DNA from: Billgrantia zhangzhouensis
Lineage (GTDB): Bacteria > Pseudomonadota > Gammaproteobacteria > Pseudomonadales > Halomonadaceae
Length of the DNA stretch: 64,000 nt
Assembly: GCF_021404465.1 (NCBI RefSeq)
Contig: NZ_JABFTT010000003.1
Coordinates: forward strand, 248,001-312,000
Direction of reading: 5' to 3'
Positions within the stretch are counted from its first letter, which is position 1. Every line of letters begins with the position of its first letter. The position numbers and the translations under genes are program-made. Shown in pieces: positions 57,969 to 64,000 of the stretch. The notes under the pieces were generated by a model that worked only from the letters and a program-made list of their open reading frames with translations, made no database searches and was not told the origin of the DNA.

Positions 57969-59447
57969 ATGACTGTACGTACTCGCATTGCTCCGTCTCC
58001 CACCGGCGACCCCCACGTAGGCACGGCTTATATCGCGCTGTTCAATCTCTGCTTTGCGAGGCAGCGCGGTGGCCAGTTCATTCTACGCATCGAGGATACG
58101 GATCGGGCGCGCTCGACCTTGGAGTCCGAGCAGATGATCCTCGACTCGCTGCGCTGGCTTGGGCTGGAGTGGGACGAAGGGCCCGACGTAGGTGGCCCTC
58201 ATGGCCCTTACCGTCAGAGTGAGCGTGGCGACATCTATGCCGAATACGCCCGCCAATTGATCGAAGCGGGGCATGCCTTCAAGTGTTACCGCACCAGTGA
58301 AGAGCTGGACGAGTTGAGAGAGGCGCGCAAGGCGAGCGGGATGCATCTCGCACTCAAGCCTGCCGACCTGGCACTGCCCGAGGAGGAGGCTGCTCGGCGC
58401 GAGCGCGAGGGTTGGCCCTACGTGATAAGGATGAAGGTGCCGGCCAGCGGTACTTGCCGGATCGACGACATGCTGCGGGGCACTATCGAAGTCGACTGGG
58501 CGCAGGTGGATGCGCAGATTCTGCTCAAATCCGACGGCATGCCCACCTATCACTTGGCCAATGTGGTGGATGACTATCTGATGGGCATTACCCACGTGCT
58601 GCGTGGCGAGGAGTGGATCAACTCGGCCCCCAAGCACCAGTTGCTGTACGAGTACTTCGGCTGGCAGATGCCGGTGCTGTGCCATATGCCGCTACTTCGC
58701 AACCCCGACAAATCGAAGCTCTCCAAGCGTAAGAACCCTACCTCGATCAACTATTATCGTCGCATGGGTTTCTTGCCCCAGGCGGTGATTAACTACCTGG
58801 GCCGCATGGGCTGGTCGATGCCCGACGAACGAGAGAAGTTCAGCCTCGACGAGATGATGTCGCACTTCGACATTCAGCGTGTGTCGCTGGGCGGGCCTGT
58901 CTTCGACCTGGAGAAGCTGACCTGGCTCAACGGGCTTTATATTCGTGAGGACCTGGACGATAGGGCGTTTCTCAAGGCGCTGATGGAGTGGGCCTTCAAT
59001 GAGGAATACGTCGGACAGATCCTGCCGCAGGTGCGGCCCCGGGTAGAGACTCTCTCGCAGGTAGCGCCATTGGTGGGCCACTTCTTCGGTGGTGTGCCCT
59101 CGCTGCGTGAGGACGACTTCGATACCGTCAAACTGGAGCGCGAGGAGTTGGTCAGGTTGCTGCAGTTCCTGACTTGGCGCTTCGAGGCGGTATCGGCCTG
59201 GCACAAGGAGGCGCTGCTCGCCGAGGTCAAGTCGCTGGCCGGGCATTTCGAGCTCAAGATGAAGGAGTTCCTGGCGCCGGTCTTCATCGCCATCACCGGT
59301 TCCACGGCCAGCACCTCGGTCATGGATGCCATGGCAATTCTCGGTTCAGACATGACTAGAGCGAGGCTGCGTCACGCCATCGAAGTGCTCGGCGGAGTTT
59401 CCAAGAAGCAGGCCAAGCGCTTCGAGAAGGAGTACAAGGCGCTGTAA
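57969..59447 (+). CDS. gltX: Glutamyl-tRNA synthetase
   Basis: A 492-residue class I synthetase. The HIGH motif is HVGT (residues 16-19, in [13 protein letters not shown]) and the KMSKS motif is KLSKR at residues 250-254. The C-terminal helical domain is complete and ends with [21 protein letters not shown] 57969 has AAGGA just before it; the open frame continues upstream without support. tRNA-Ala and tRNA-Glu genes follow, an arrangement also known in pseudomonads. Confidence 0.96.
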   Translation: MTVRTRIAPSPTGDPHVGTAYIALFNLCFARQRGGQFILRIEDTDRARSTLESEQMILDSLRWLGLEWDEGPDVGGPHGPYRQSERGDIYAEYARQLIEAGHAFKCYRTSEELDELREARKASGMHLALKPADLALPEEEAARREREGWPYVIRMKVPASGTCRIDDMLRGTIEVDWAQVDAQILLKSDGMPTYHLANVVDDYLMGITHVLRGEEWINSAPKHQLLYEYFGWQMPVLCHMPLLRNPDKSKLSKRKNPTSINYYRRMGFLPQAVINYLGRMGWSMPDEREKFSLDEMMSHFDIQRVSLGGPVFDLEKLTWLNGLYIREDLDDRAFLKALMEWAFNEEYVGQILPQVRPRVETLSQVAPLVGHFFGGVPSLREDDFDTVKLEREELVRLLQFLTWRFEAVSAWHKEALLAEVKSLAGHFELKMKEFLAPVFIAITGSTASTSVMDAMAILGSDMTRARLRHAIEVLGGVSKKQAKRFEKEYKAL

Positions 59448-59456
59448 GATGCGGCT

Positions 59457-59486
59457 GCGCCGCTTGAAGAAGGAAGAGCGGCGCTT
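59457..59486 (+). terminator. Hairpin after gltX
   Basis: Stem GCGCCGC (59457-59463) with GCGGCGC (59478-59484), a 14-base loop and only two T residues. A weak or Rho-assisted end of gltX. Confidence 0.4.
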
Positions 59487-59532
59487 GAGGAGGAGGCCGG
59501 TCTTATCTCTTCACTCTTCCTTCTAGAAACTG

Positions 59533-59561
59533 TTGACGAAGATGGGGTGAATCAGTAACAT
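59533..59561 (+). promoter_or_regulatory. Sigma-70 promoter of the tRNA-Ala/tRNA-Glu operon
   Basis: TTGACG (59533-59538), 17 bases, TAACAT (59556-59561). A GC-rich discriminator (ACGCCCCG) follows, as in promoters under stringent control. The first tRNA starts 25 bases after the -10 box. Confidence 0.75.
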
Positions 59562-59585
59562 ACGCCCCGTCTTCACGGCGCATTT

Positions 59586-59661
59586 GGGGCCTTAGCTCAG
59601 CTGGGAGAGCGCGACACTGGCAGTGTCGAGGTCAGCGGTTCGATCCCGCTAGGCTCCACCA
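59586..59661 (+). tRNA. tRNA-Ala (anticodon GGC)
   Basis: 76 bases with encoded CCA. The acceptor stem GGGGCCT pairs with AGGCTCC and contains the G3-U70 pair that identifies alanine tRNAs. D-loop AGCTCAGCTGGGAGAGC, anticodon loop CTGGCAG with GGC, and T-arm GGTTCGATCC are all canonical. Confidence 0.96.
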
Positions 59662-59691
59662 ATCTTGCGTGCCGAAACGTGATGGCGTTGC

Positions 59692-59767
59692 GTCCCATTC
59701 GTCTAGTGGTCTAGGACACCGCCCTTTCACGGCGGGAACAGGGGTTCGAACCCCCTATGGGACGCCA
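59692..59767 (+). tRNA. tRNA-Glu (anticodon TTC)
   Basis: 76 bases with encoded CCA. The acceptor GTCCCAT pairs with ATGGGAC, the D-arm is TCGTCTAGTGGTCTAGGAC, the anticodon loop is CTTTCAC with TTC, and the T-loop is GGTTCGAACCC. It lies 30 bases after tRNA-Ala, so it is co-transcribed. Confidence 0.96.
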
Positions 59768-60253
59768 CTTCTTCCGATTACTCTCCCTGCATGGTTCTCC
59801 GTGTCGCTCGTGATCTCAGCACTCCGTGTATGAGTGTGTTACGACATGTTTCCTTGCGTAAAAATCCCATTAAAGAGGCCGCTTTTTCAGCCTCTTAGGC
59901 TTGACTTGTCCACTTGCTCAGTATCTGGGCTCTCCTCCTGTGTGTAATTGCCCGAAATGGTGCTGGATGAGTGTGCAGCTGCAAAAACCTATAAATATCA
60001 GTAGTTTAAAATTGATCAAAAAGTAACCAATCTAAGTGGAAGCCCCTTCTCATGCCGATCCGATGATGTTTTCTTGAGGTTGTGAACAGGGTTATCCACA
60101 AAATGTGTGGAAAACGTTCGGGCCGTTGGGGAGTCGTGATTCGCTCCGTGTAAAGCGGGTCATGTCAAGATCGGTTGGCCACTTTTCTGGTACTTTCTCA
60201 TGAGAGGCGTCGCGGATAGGCGACGCTTCTCAGCGTGTTTCGTATGGAGTGGG
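59768..60253. other. Non-coding gap with AT-rich stretch and DnaA boxes
   Basis: About 485 bases without a gene. An AT-rich run (about 59985-60030) is followed by DnaA-box sequences at 60081-60114 (listed separately). A GGCGTCGC/GCGACGC hairpin near 60206-60227, with TTCTC after it, lies close to the end of the leftward dehydrogenase gene. Confidence 0.5.
60081..60114. promoter_or_regulatory. Cluster of DnaA boxes
   Basis: A consensus box TTATCCACA (60092-60100) faces TGTGGAAAA (60106-60114), which on the other strand is TTTTCCACA, one base from consensus, five bases away. TGTGAACAG (60081-60089) is a weaker third site. The AT-rich stretch lies about 60 bases to the left. This resembles DnaA-titrating or DnaA-reactivating sites more than a full origin. 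Confidence 0.5.
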
Positions 60254-61144
60254 TCAGCTTCGTCCGAACTCCCGCAGTCGGCGCAGCAGTGAGGAGGTGT
60301 CCCAGCGGCCGCCGCCCATGACCTGCACGTCAGCATAGAACTGGTCGACGAGGGCGGTAACCGGCAGGCGAGCCTGAAGGCGGCGTGCCTGCTCGAGACA
60401 AATCCCCAGGTCCTTGCGCATCCAGTCGACGGCGAAGCCGTGTTCGTACTCGTCGGCAATCATGGTCTTGTGGCGATTCTCCATCTGCCAGGAGCCGGCG
60501 GCTCCCTTGGAGATCACTTCAATGACGCGCTGCTGGTCGAGTCCGGCCTGTTCGGCGAAATGCAGGCCTTCGGCCAAGCCCTGTACCAAGCCTGCAATGC
60601 AGATCTGATTGACCATTTTGGTCAGCTGCCCGCTACCGGCTGGCCCCATCAGGGTCACTGCCCTGGCATAGTGGCCGAGTGTCGCCTTGACGCGGGTGAA
60701 ATTCGCTTCCGTGCCGCCGCACATGATCGTCAGCGCGCCGTTCTCTGCGCCTTGTTGCCCACCCGATACCGGCGCGTCGATGAAGCCGATGCCCTTTGCG
60801 CGGCAAGCGCCATCGAGTTCTTCTGCGAGATCGGCCGAGGCGGTGGTGTGGTCGACCAGCAGGCTGCCCGCGTCCATGCCTGAGAGGGCGCCTTGCTCGC
60901 CTACGGTAACTTGACGCACATCGTCGTCATTGCCCACGCAGACCAGTACCAGATCGGCCCCCTGGGCGGCTTCCCTGGGGGTGGCGTGGTGGCTGCCGTC
61001 ATATTCCTCGACCCAGGCCCTGGCTTTGGCTTCGCTGCGGTTGTAAACGCGCACGGTGAGCCCAGCTCGGGCCAAGTGGCCAGCCATGGGGTAGCCCATC
61101 ACGCCCAGGCCAATGAAGGCGACAGTGGAAATCTGCTGTTGCAT
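60254..61144 (-). CDS. Beta-hydroxyacid dehydrogenase (GarR/HIBADH family)
   Basis: A 296-residue NAD(P)-dependent enzyme. The Rossmann motif is FIGLGVMGYPMAGHL, the substrate motif DAPVSGGQQGAENGALTIM, and the catalytic lysine lies in GSGQLTKMVNQ. This fits 2-hydroxy-3-oxopropionate (tartronate semialdehyde) reductase or 3-hydroxyisobutyrate dehydrogenase; the sequence alone does not decide. AGGGAA is before the ATG. Separated from gltA by a bidirectional hairpin. Confidence 0.87.
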   Translation of the reverse strand: MQQQISTVAFIGLGVMGYPMAGHLARAGLTVRVYNRSEAKARAWVEEYDGSHHATPREAAQGADLVLVCVGNDDDVRQVTVGEQGALSGMDAGSLLVDHTTASADLAEELDGACRAKGIGFIDAPVSGGQQGAENGALTIMCGGTEANFTRVKATLGHYARAVTLMGPAGSGQLTKMVNQICIAGLVQGLAEGLHFAEQAGLDQQRVIEVISKGAAGSWQMENRHKTMIADEYEHGFAVDWMRKDLGICLEQARRLQARLPVTALVDQFYADVQVMGGGRWDTSSLLRRLREFGRS

Positions 61145-61223
61145 AGGGGGTTCCCTCTCGTTGATGGCAGCGCCGGGAGTCCGTCATGGCTCGCTTGGCC
61201 TGCATGCGAAGTTTGAGATGCAG

Positions 61224-61245
61224 AAAGCCGCCCGAAGGCGGCTTT
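61224..61245 (-). terminator. Bidirectional terminator downstream of gltA
   Basis: AAAGCCGCC and GGCGGCTTT form a perfect stem. Read leftward, the loop is the very stable TTCG tetraloop, followed by a short T-run. It ends gltA. Confidence 0.75.
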
Positions 61246-61286
61246 CCGGTACGTTGAGTACGTGCGGCCAGGCCGCTGCTGCCGAC

Positions 61287-62570
61287 TTACTTGGCAGGAT
61301 AGTCGCGTTGCGGATGACCGGTGTAGAGCTGGCGCGGACGGCCGATCTTGTAATCGCTGGAGAGCATCTCGTGCCAGTGGGAGATCCAGCCGATGGTGCG
61401 CGACACGGCGAAGATCACCGTGAACATGTTGGTCGGGATGCCCATGGCCTTGAGAATGATGCCGGAATAGAAGTCAACGTTGGGGTAGAGTTTGCGCTCC
61501 ACGAAGTACTCGTCCTCAAGAGCGATCTGCTCCAGGCGTTTGGCGATCTTGAGCTGCGGGTCGTCGATGCCGAGTTCGGCCAGCACCTCGTCGCAGGTCT
61601 CCTTCATTACCTTGGCGCGCGGATCGAAGTTGCGATACACGCGATGGCCGAAGCCCATCAGCTTGAACGGGTCGTCCTTGTCCTTGGCCTTGTCGATGAA
61701 GCGTTGGATGTTCTCTTCGGAATCGTCGCCGATTTCGTCGAGCATCTTCAGTACCGCTTCGTTGGCACCACCGTGAGCCGGGCCCCACAGTGCGGCAATG
61801 CCGGCGCTGATGCAGGCGAAGGGGTTGGCACCGGTGGAGCCGGCCAGGCGCACCGTGGAGGTGGAGGCGTTCTGCTCGTGGTCGGCGTGGAGCATGAAGA
61901 TGCGATCCATGGCCTTGGCGTAAACCGGATTGACCTTGTACTCCTCGCACGGATGGCTGAACATCATGTAGAGGAAATTCTCTGCATAGCTCAGGTCGTT
62001 GCGCGGGTAGTTGAACGGCTGGCCGACGTTGTACTTGTAGGACATGGCCGCCAGGGTCGGCATCTTGGCGATCAGGCGAATGGCGCTGATCACGCGGTCC
62101 TCTTTCTGGGTGATATCCATGTGGTCGTGGTAGAAGGCCGCTAGGCCGCCAACCACGCCGCACAGGATCGACATCGGGTGGGCATCGCGACGGAAGCCCT
62201 TGAAAAAGTTGTTGATCTGGTCGTGCACCATGGTGTGGTTGCGGACCCGCGATTCGAAGTCGGCGTATTGCTCGTCGGTGGGTAGCTCGCCAAACAGCAG
62301 TGTGTAGCACACCTCGACGAAGTTGGACTCCTTGGCCAACTGGTCGATCGGGTAGCCGCGGTGCAGCAGTACGCCCTTGGCGCCATCGATGTAGGTAATG
62401 GCCGACTGGCACGAGGAGGTAGCCATGAAGCCGGGGTCGTAGGTGAATAGGCCGTCGGCGCCGAGACTGCGGACATCGACCACGTCAGGGCCCAGGGTGC
62501 CTGAGTAGACGGGCAGCTCAATGGTCTTGTCCAGGCCGTCTACCGTCAGTGTCGCTTTCCTGTCAGCCAT
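61287..62570 (-). CDS. gltA: Citrate synthase (type II, hexameric)
   Basis: A 427-residue citrate synthase that condenses acetyl-CoA and oxaloacetate. The catalytic histidines are in [11 protein letters not shown] and [13 protein letters not shown], and the catalytic Asp in YPNVDFYSG. The N-terminus ([29 protein letters not shown]) is that of the NADH-sensitive gammaproteobacterial enzyme. It is divergent from sdhCDA, the usual order in this group, and has its own strong promoter. Confidence 0.97.
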   Translation of the reverse strand: MADRKATLTVDGLDKTIELPVYSGTLGPDVVDVRSLGADGLFTYDPGFMATSSCQSAITYIDGAKGVLLHRGYPIDQLAKESNFVEVCYTLLFGELPTDEQYADFESRVRNHTMVHDQINNFFKGFRRDAHPMSILCGVVGGLAAFYHDHMDITQKEDRVISAIRLIAKMPTLAAMSYKYNVGQPFNYPRNDLSYAENFLYMMFSHPCEEYKVNPVYAKAMDRIFMLHADHEQNASTSTVRLAGSTGANPFACISAGIAALWGPAHGGANEAVLKMLDEIGDDSEENIQRFIDKAKDKDDPFKLMGFGHRVYRNFDPRAKVMKETCDEVLAELGIDDPQLKIAKRLEQIALEDEYFVERKLYPNVDFYSGIILKAMGIPTNMFTVIFAVSRTIGWISHWHEMLSSDYKIGRPRQLYTGHPQRDYPAK

Positions 62571-62657
62571 TCTGGCCTCCTCTCGAAGTCGAAGTGATCG
62601 TTAACTCATTCTTTCGCAAACCCTGTTGAAGCGCTGGCCCGCGAAAAAGGTCCGCCC

Positions 62658-62685
62658 ACTATAGAAGCGTTCCCGGGATTGTCAA
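62658..62685 (-). promoter_or_regulatory. Sigma-70 promoter of gltA
   Basis: Read leftward: TTGACA (62685-62680), 16 bases, TATAGT (62663-62658). A near-consensus promoter with a leader of about 80 bases before the gltA ATG at 62570. Confidence 0.8.
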
Positions 62686-62869
62686 TTAGGCTAAAGCGAC
62701 CGGCTAGTTGTACGCAGGCAGGGTTAGTTTTCAGTATTTGTATAAAAAATGGTGCTTTGCACTACACGAGGCCACGAATCAGGCCGGCTTCGGAATTTCG
62801 CCCAAAAGCGTTGTGCCTCGCCTGGGGTGGGGCGGGCTTGAACCATGGTCGAGTCGGGCCAGCGCGAAT

Positions 62870-62898
62870 TTGTCACTGGGAGTCCATGTCCCTATAAT
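62870..62898 (+). promoter_or_regulatory. Sigma-70 promoter of the sdh operon
   Basis: TTGTCA (62870-62875), 17 bases, TATAAT (62893-62898). The -10 is perfect and the spacing ideal. The leader to the sdhC start is about 130 bases, long enough for post-transcriptional control. Between this and the gltA promoter (62686-62869) nothing else was recognised. Confidence 0.8.
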
Positions 62899-63035
62899 CC
62901 ACACCGCGCGACTGGCAGGTACTCGTTGTCATGCCCGTCCCGGCAGCGGCGAGCCCCCTACCTCAAACCACCGCCCGCTCGAGCCTGGTCCCATCGATTG
63001 GTTGAAGAGCGAGCCAAGAGAGTGTGTATAGAGCC

Positions 63036-63413
63036 GTGAATAGCAAACGACCCGTCAACCTCGACCTCACCACGATACAGTTTCCGCTACCCGCCCTGAC
63101 GTCGATCGCCCATCGCATCACCGGCGTGATTCTGTTCGTCGGCCTCATTTTCGCCTTCTGGGCGCTCGACAAGTCGTTGTCATCCTCCGAAGGCTTTGCG
63201 GCCGTCAGGGATGCTCTGGCCAACAATGTCCTGGCGAAGCTGATCGCCTGGGGGTTGTTGTCGGCGCTGGCGTTCCATTTCGTGGCCGGCATCAAGCATC
63301 TGCTGATGGATGCCGGTTACGGCGTGACCTTGGAAGGTGGCGTCAAAAAGGCACAGGCCACCGTGGTCATCAGTGCCGTCCTGATCATTCTGGCGGGAGT
63401 CTGGGTATGGTAA
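63036..63413 (+). CDS. sdhC: Succinate dehydrogenase cytochrome b556 subunit
   Basis: A 125-residue membrane anchor with three helices. It begins VNSKRPVNLDLTTIQFPLPAL and has SIAHRITGVILF, the conserved quinone-site segment, and HFVAGIKHLLMDAG, which includes the haem-ligand histidine. GTG 63036 is preferred because family members start (M/V)NSKRPVNLDL; an in-frame GTG at 63024 is possible. Its end overlaps sdhD. Confidence 0.93.
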   Translation: MNSKRPVNLDLTTIQFPLPALTSIAHRITGVILFVGLIFAFWALDKSLSSSEGFAAVRDALANNVLAKLIAWGLLSALAFHFVAGIKHLLMDAGYGVTLEGGVKKAQATVVISAVLIILAGVWVW

Positions 63414-63754
63414 CCAACATCACCAATCTGGGTCGCAGCGGCCTTTCCGACTGGCTGATCCAGCGTGTCTCGGCCATTATTCTGGCACTCTACACCGTAT
63501 TCATCGTCGCGTACCTGCTGTTCAATCCCGGGCTCGACTACGCCACCTGGAGCCAGCTCTTCGCCCAGACCTGGATGCGTATCTTCTCGCTGCTGGCCTT
63601 TATCTCTCTCGCCGCGCACGCCTGGATCGGCTTGTGGACCGTGACCACCGACTATCTCAAGTCCACGCCCGTGCGCCTCGGCGCCCAAGTCGTCATCATC
63701 CTGGCCGTGTTCGTGTTCCTGGTCTGGGGCATCCAAGTTCTGTGGGGAGCCTGA
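63407..63754 (+). CDS. sdhD: Succinate dehydrogenase hydrophobic anchor subunit
   Basis: A 115-residue protein with three membrane helices. DWLIQRVSAIILALYTVFI and the AAHAWIGLWTVTTDYLK segment (haem/quinone-side histidine and the D-Y pair) match SdhD. The ATG overlaps the sdhC end by seven bases, and sdhA follows after three bases, so the operon is tightly coupled. Confidence 0.93.
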   Translation: MVTNITNLGRSGLSDWLIQRVSAIILALYTVFIVAYLLFNPGLDYATWSQLFAQTWMRIFSLLAFISLAAHAWIGLWTVTTDYLKSTPVRLGAQVVIILAVFVFLVWGIQVLWGA

Positions 63755-63757
63755 TTC

Positions 63758-64000
63758 ATGTCTAACATGCGTACCTTGTCCTACGACGCCATCATCATCG
63801 GCGGTGGCGGTTCCGGCCTGCGCGCCGCGCTCGAGCTGGCCAAGTCCGGCAAGAAGACCGCCGTGCTGTCCAAGGTCTTCCCGACCCGTTCGCACACCGT
63901 TTCCGCCCAGGGCGGCATTACCTGCGCCATCGCTTCGGCCGACCCCAACGACGACTGGCGCTGGCACATGTACGATACTGTCAAGGGCGGCGACTACATC
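63758..64000 (+). CDS. sdhA: Succinate dehydrogenase flavoprotein subunit (partial, cut by window end)
   Basis: The first 81 residues of SdhA. The FAD-binding loop is [17 protein letters not shown], and [14 protein letters not shown] carries the histidine that covalently binds FAD in this family. The frame is open at the last base. sdhB is expected beyond the window. Confidence 0.95.
   Translation, partial: MSNMRTLSYDAIIIGGGGSGLRAALELAKSGKKTAVLSKVFPTRSHTVSAQGGITCAIASADPNDDWRWHMYDTVKGGDYI

Noticed and set aside
59985..60114. A chromosomal replication origin
   Set aside because: Only two good DnaA boxes are present, without dnaA, dnaN, rpmH or mnmG nearby; kept only as a DnaA-box cluster.

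Overview
The window reads as a chromosomal segment of a high-GC, salt-adapted gammaproteobacterium, most likely a Halomonas-type member of the Halomonadaceae. The assignment rests on overall gene content and style: an mtl-type ABC polyol operon, TRAP carboxylate transport, gltX followed by tRNA-Ala and tRNA-Glu, and gltA divergent from sdhCDA. It is an inference, not a sequence match. No insertion sequence, phage gene or CRISPR array was seen.

Layout. 0-3.6 kb: fatty-acid or short-chain acyl-CoA genes (acyl-CoA ligase, 3-hydroxyacyl-CoA dehydrogenase, enoyl-CoA hydratase). 3.6-10 kb: a DMT exporter, Rieske protein, small periplasmic proteins, a MOSC protein, an Lgt remnant overlapping a cardiolipin synthase, and an L,D-transpeptidase. 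10-14.3 kb: a leftward operon of CoA-type Nudix hydrolase, 2OG-Fe(II) oxygenase, PAS histidine kinase and FixJ-like regulator, with a divergent zinc-ribbon Nudix gene. 14.3-26 kb: a complete rightward polyol system (SorC regulator, binding protein, two permeases, ATPase, HAD phosphatase, sorbitol dehydrogenase, small P-loop kinase, mannitol 2-dehydrogenase, xylulokinase, transaldolase) feeding mannitol, sorbitol and arabitol into the pentose phosphate pathway.

26-40 kb: an ACP-FAAL-PlsC fusion, an LpxR-like lipid A deacylase, an RND efflux pair with a distant TetR regulator that shares an operator-like element with it, an AstE/aspartoacylase-family hydrolase and dusA. 40.4-52.8 kb: a glucuronide/uronate island with visibly lower GC and looser codon use than its surroundings. 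It has two divergent arms around a palindromic operator: TRAP QM, GH31, uxuB-like and uxaC to the left; TRAP P, GH2 beta-glucuronidase, GntR regulator and uxuA to the right. It is followed by glpK and a decayed glpD start.

The most notable signal is non-coding. Three intergenic regions (about 40.12-40.27, 54.70-54.83 and 54.98-55.11 kb) each carry eight or nine GGA motifs, several presented in the loops of short hairpins, and each ends in a similar GCCCGG/CCGGGC terminator. This is the architecture of CsrB/RsmZ-type sponge RNAs for CsrA/RsmA. Two of them have a GacA-box-like element (10 of 12 positions) about 65 bases before the expected start. The three RNAs flank the uronate island and glpK.

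55-64 kb: small hypothetical genes, a DksA-like protein that stops before its zinc finger, an XRE regulator, gltX with a two-tRNA operon under its own promoter, a pair of opposed DnaA boxes, a beta-hydroxyacid dehydrogenase, gltA, and sdhC-sdhD-sdhA (the last cut by the window end). Good sigma-70 promoters are visible for the tRNA operon, gltA and sdhC.
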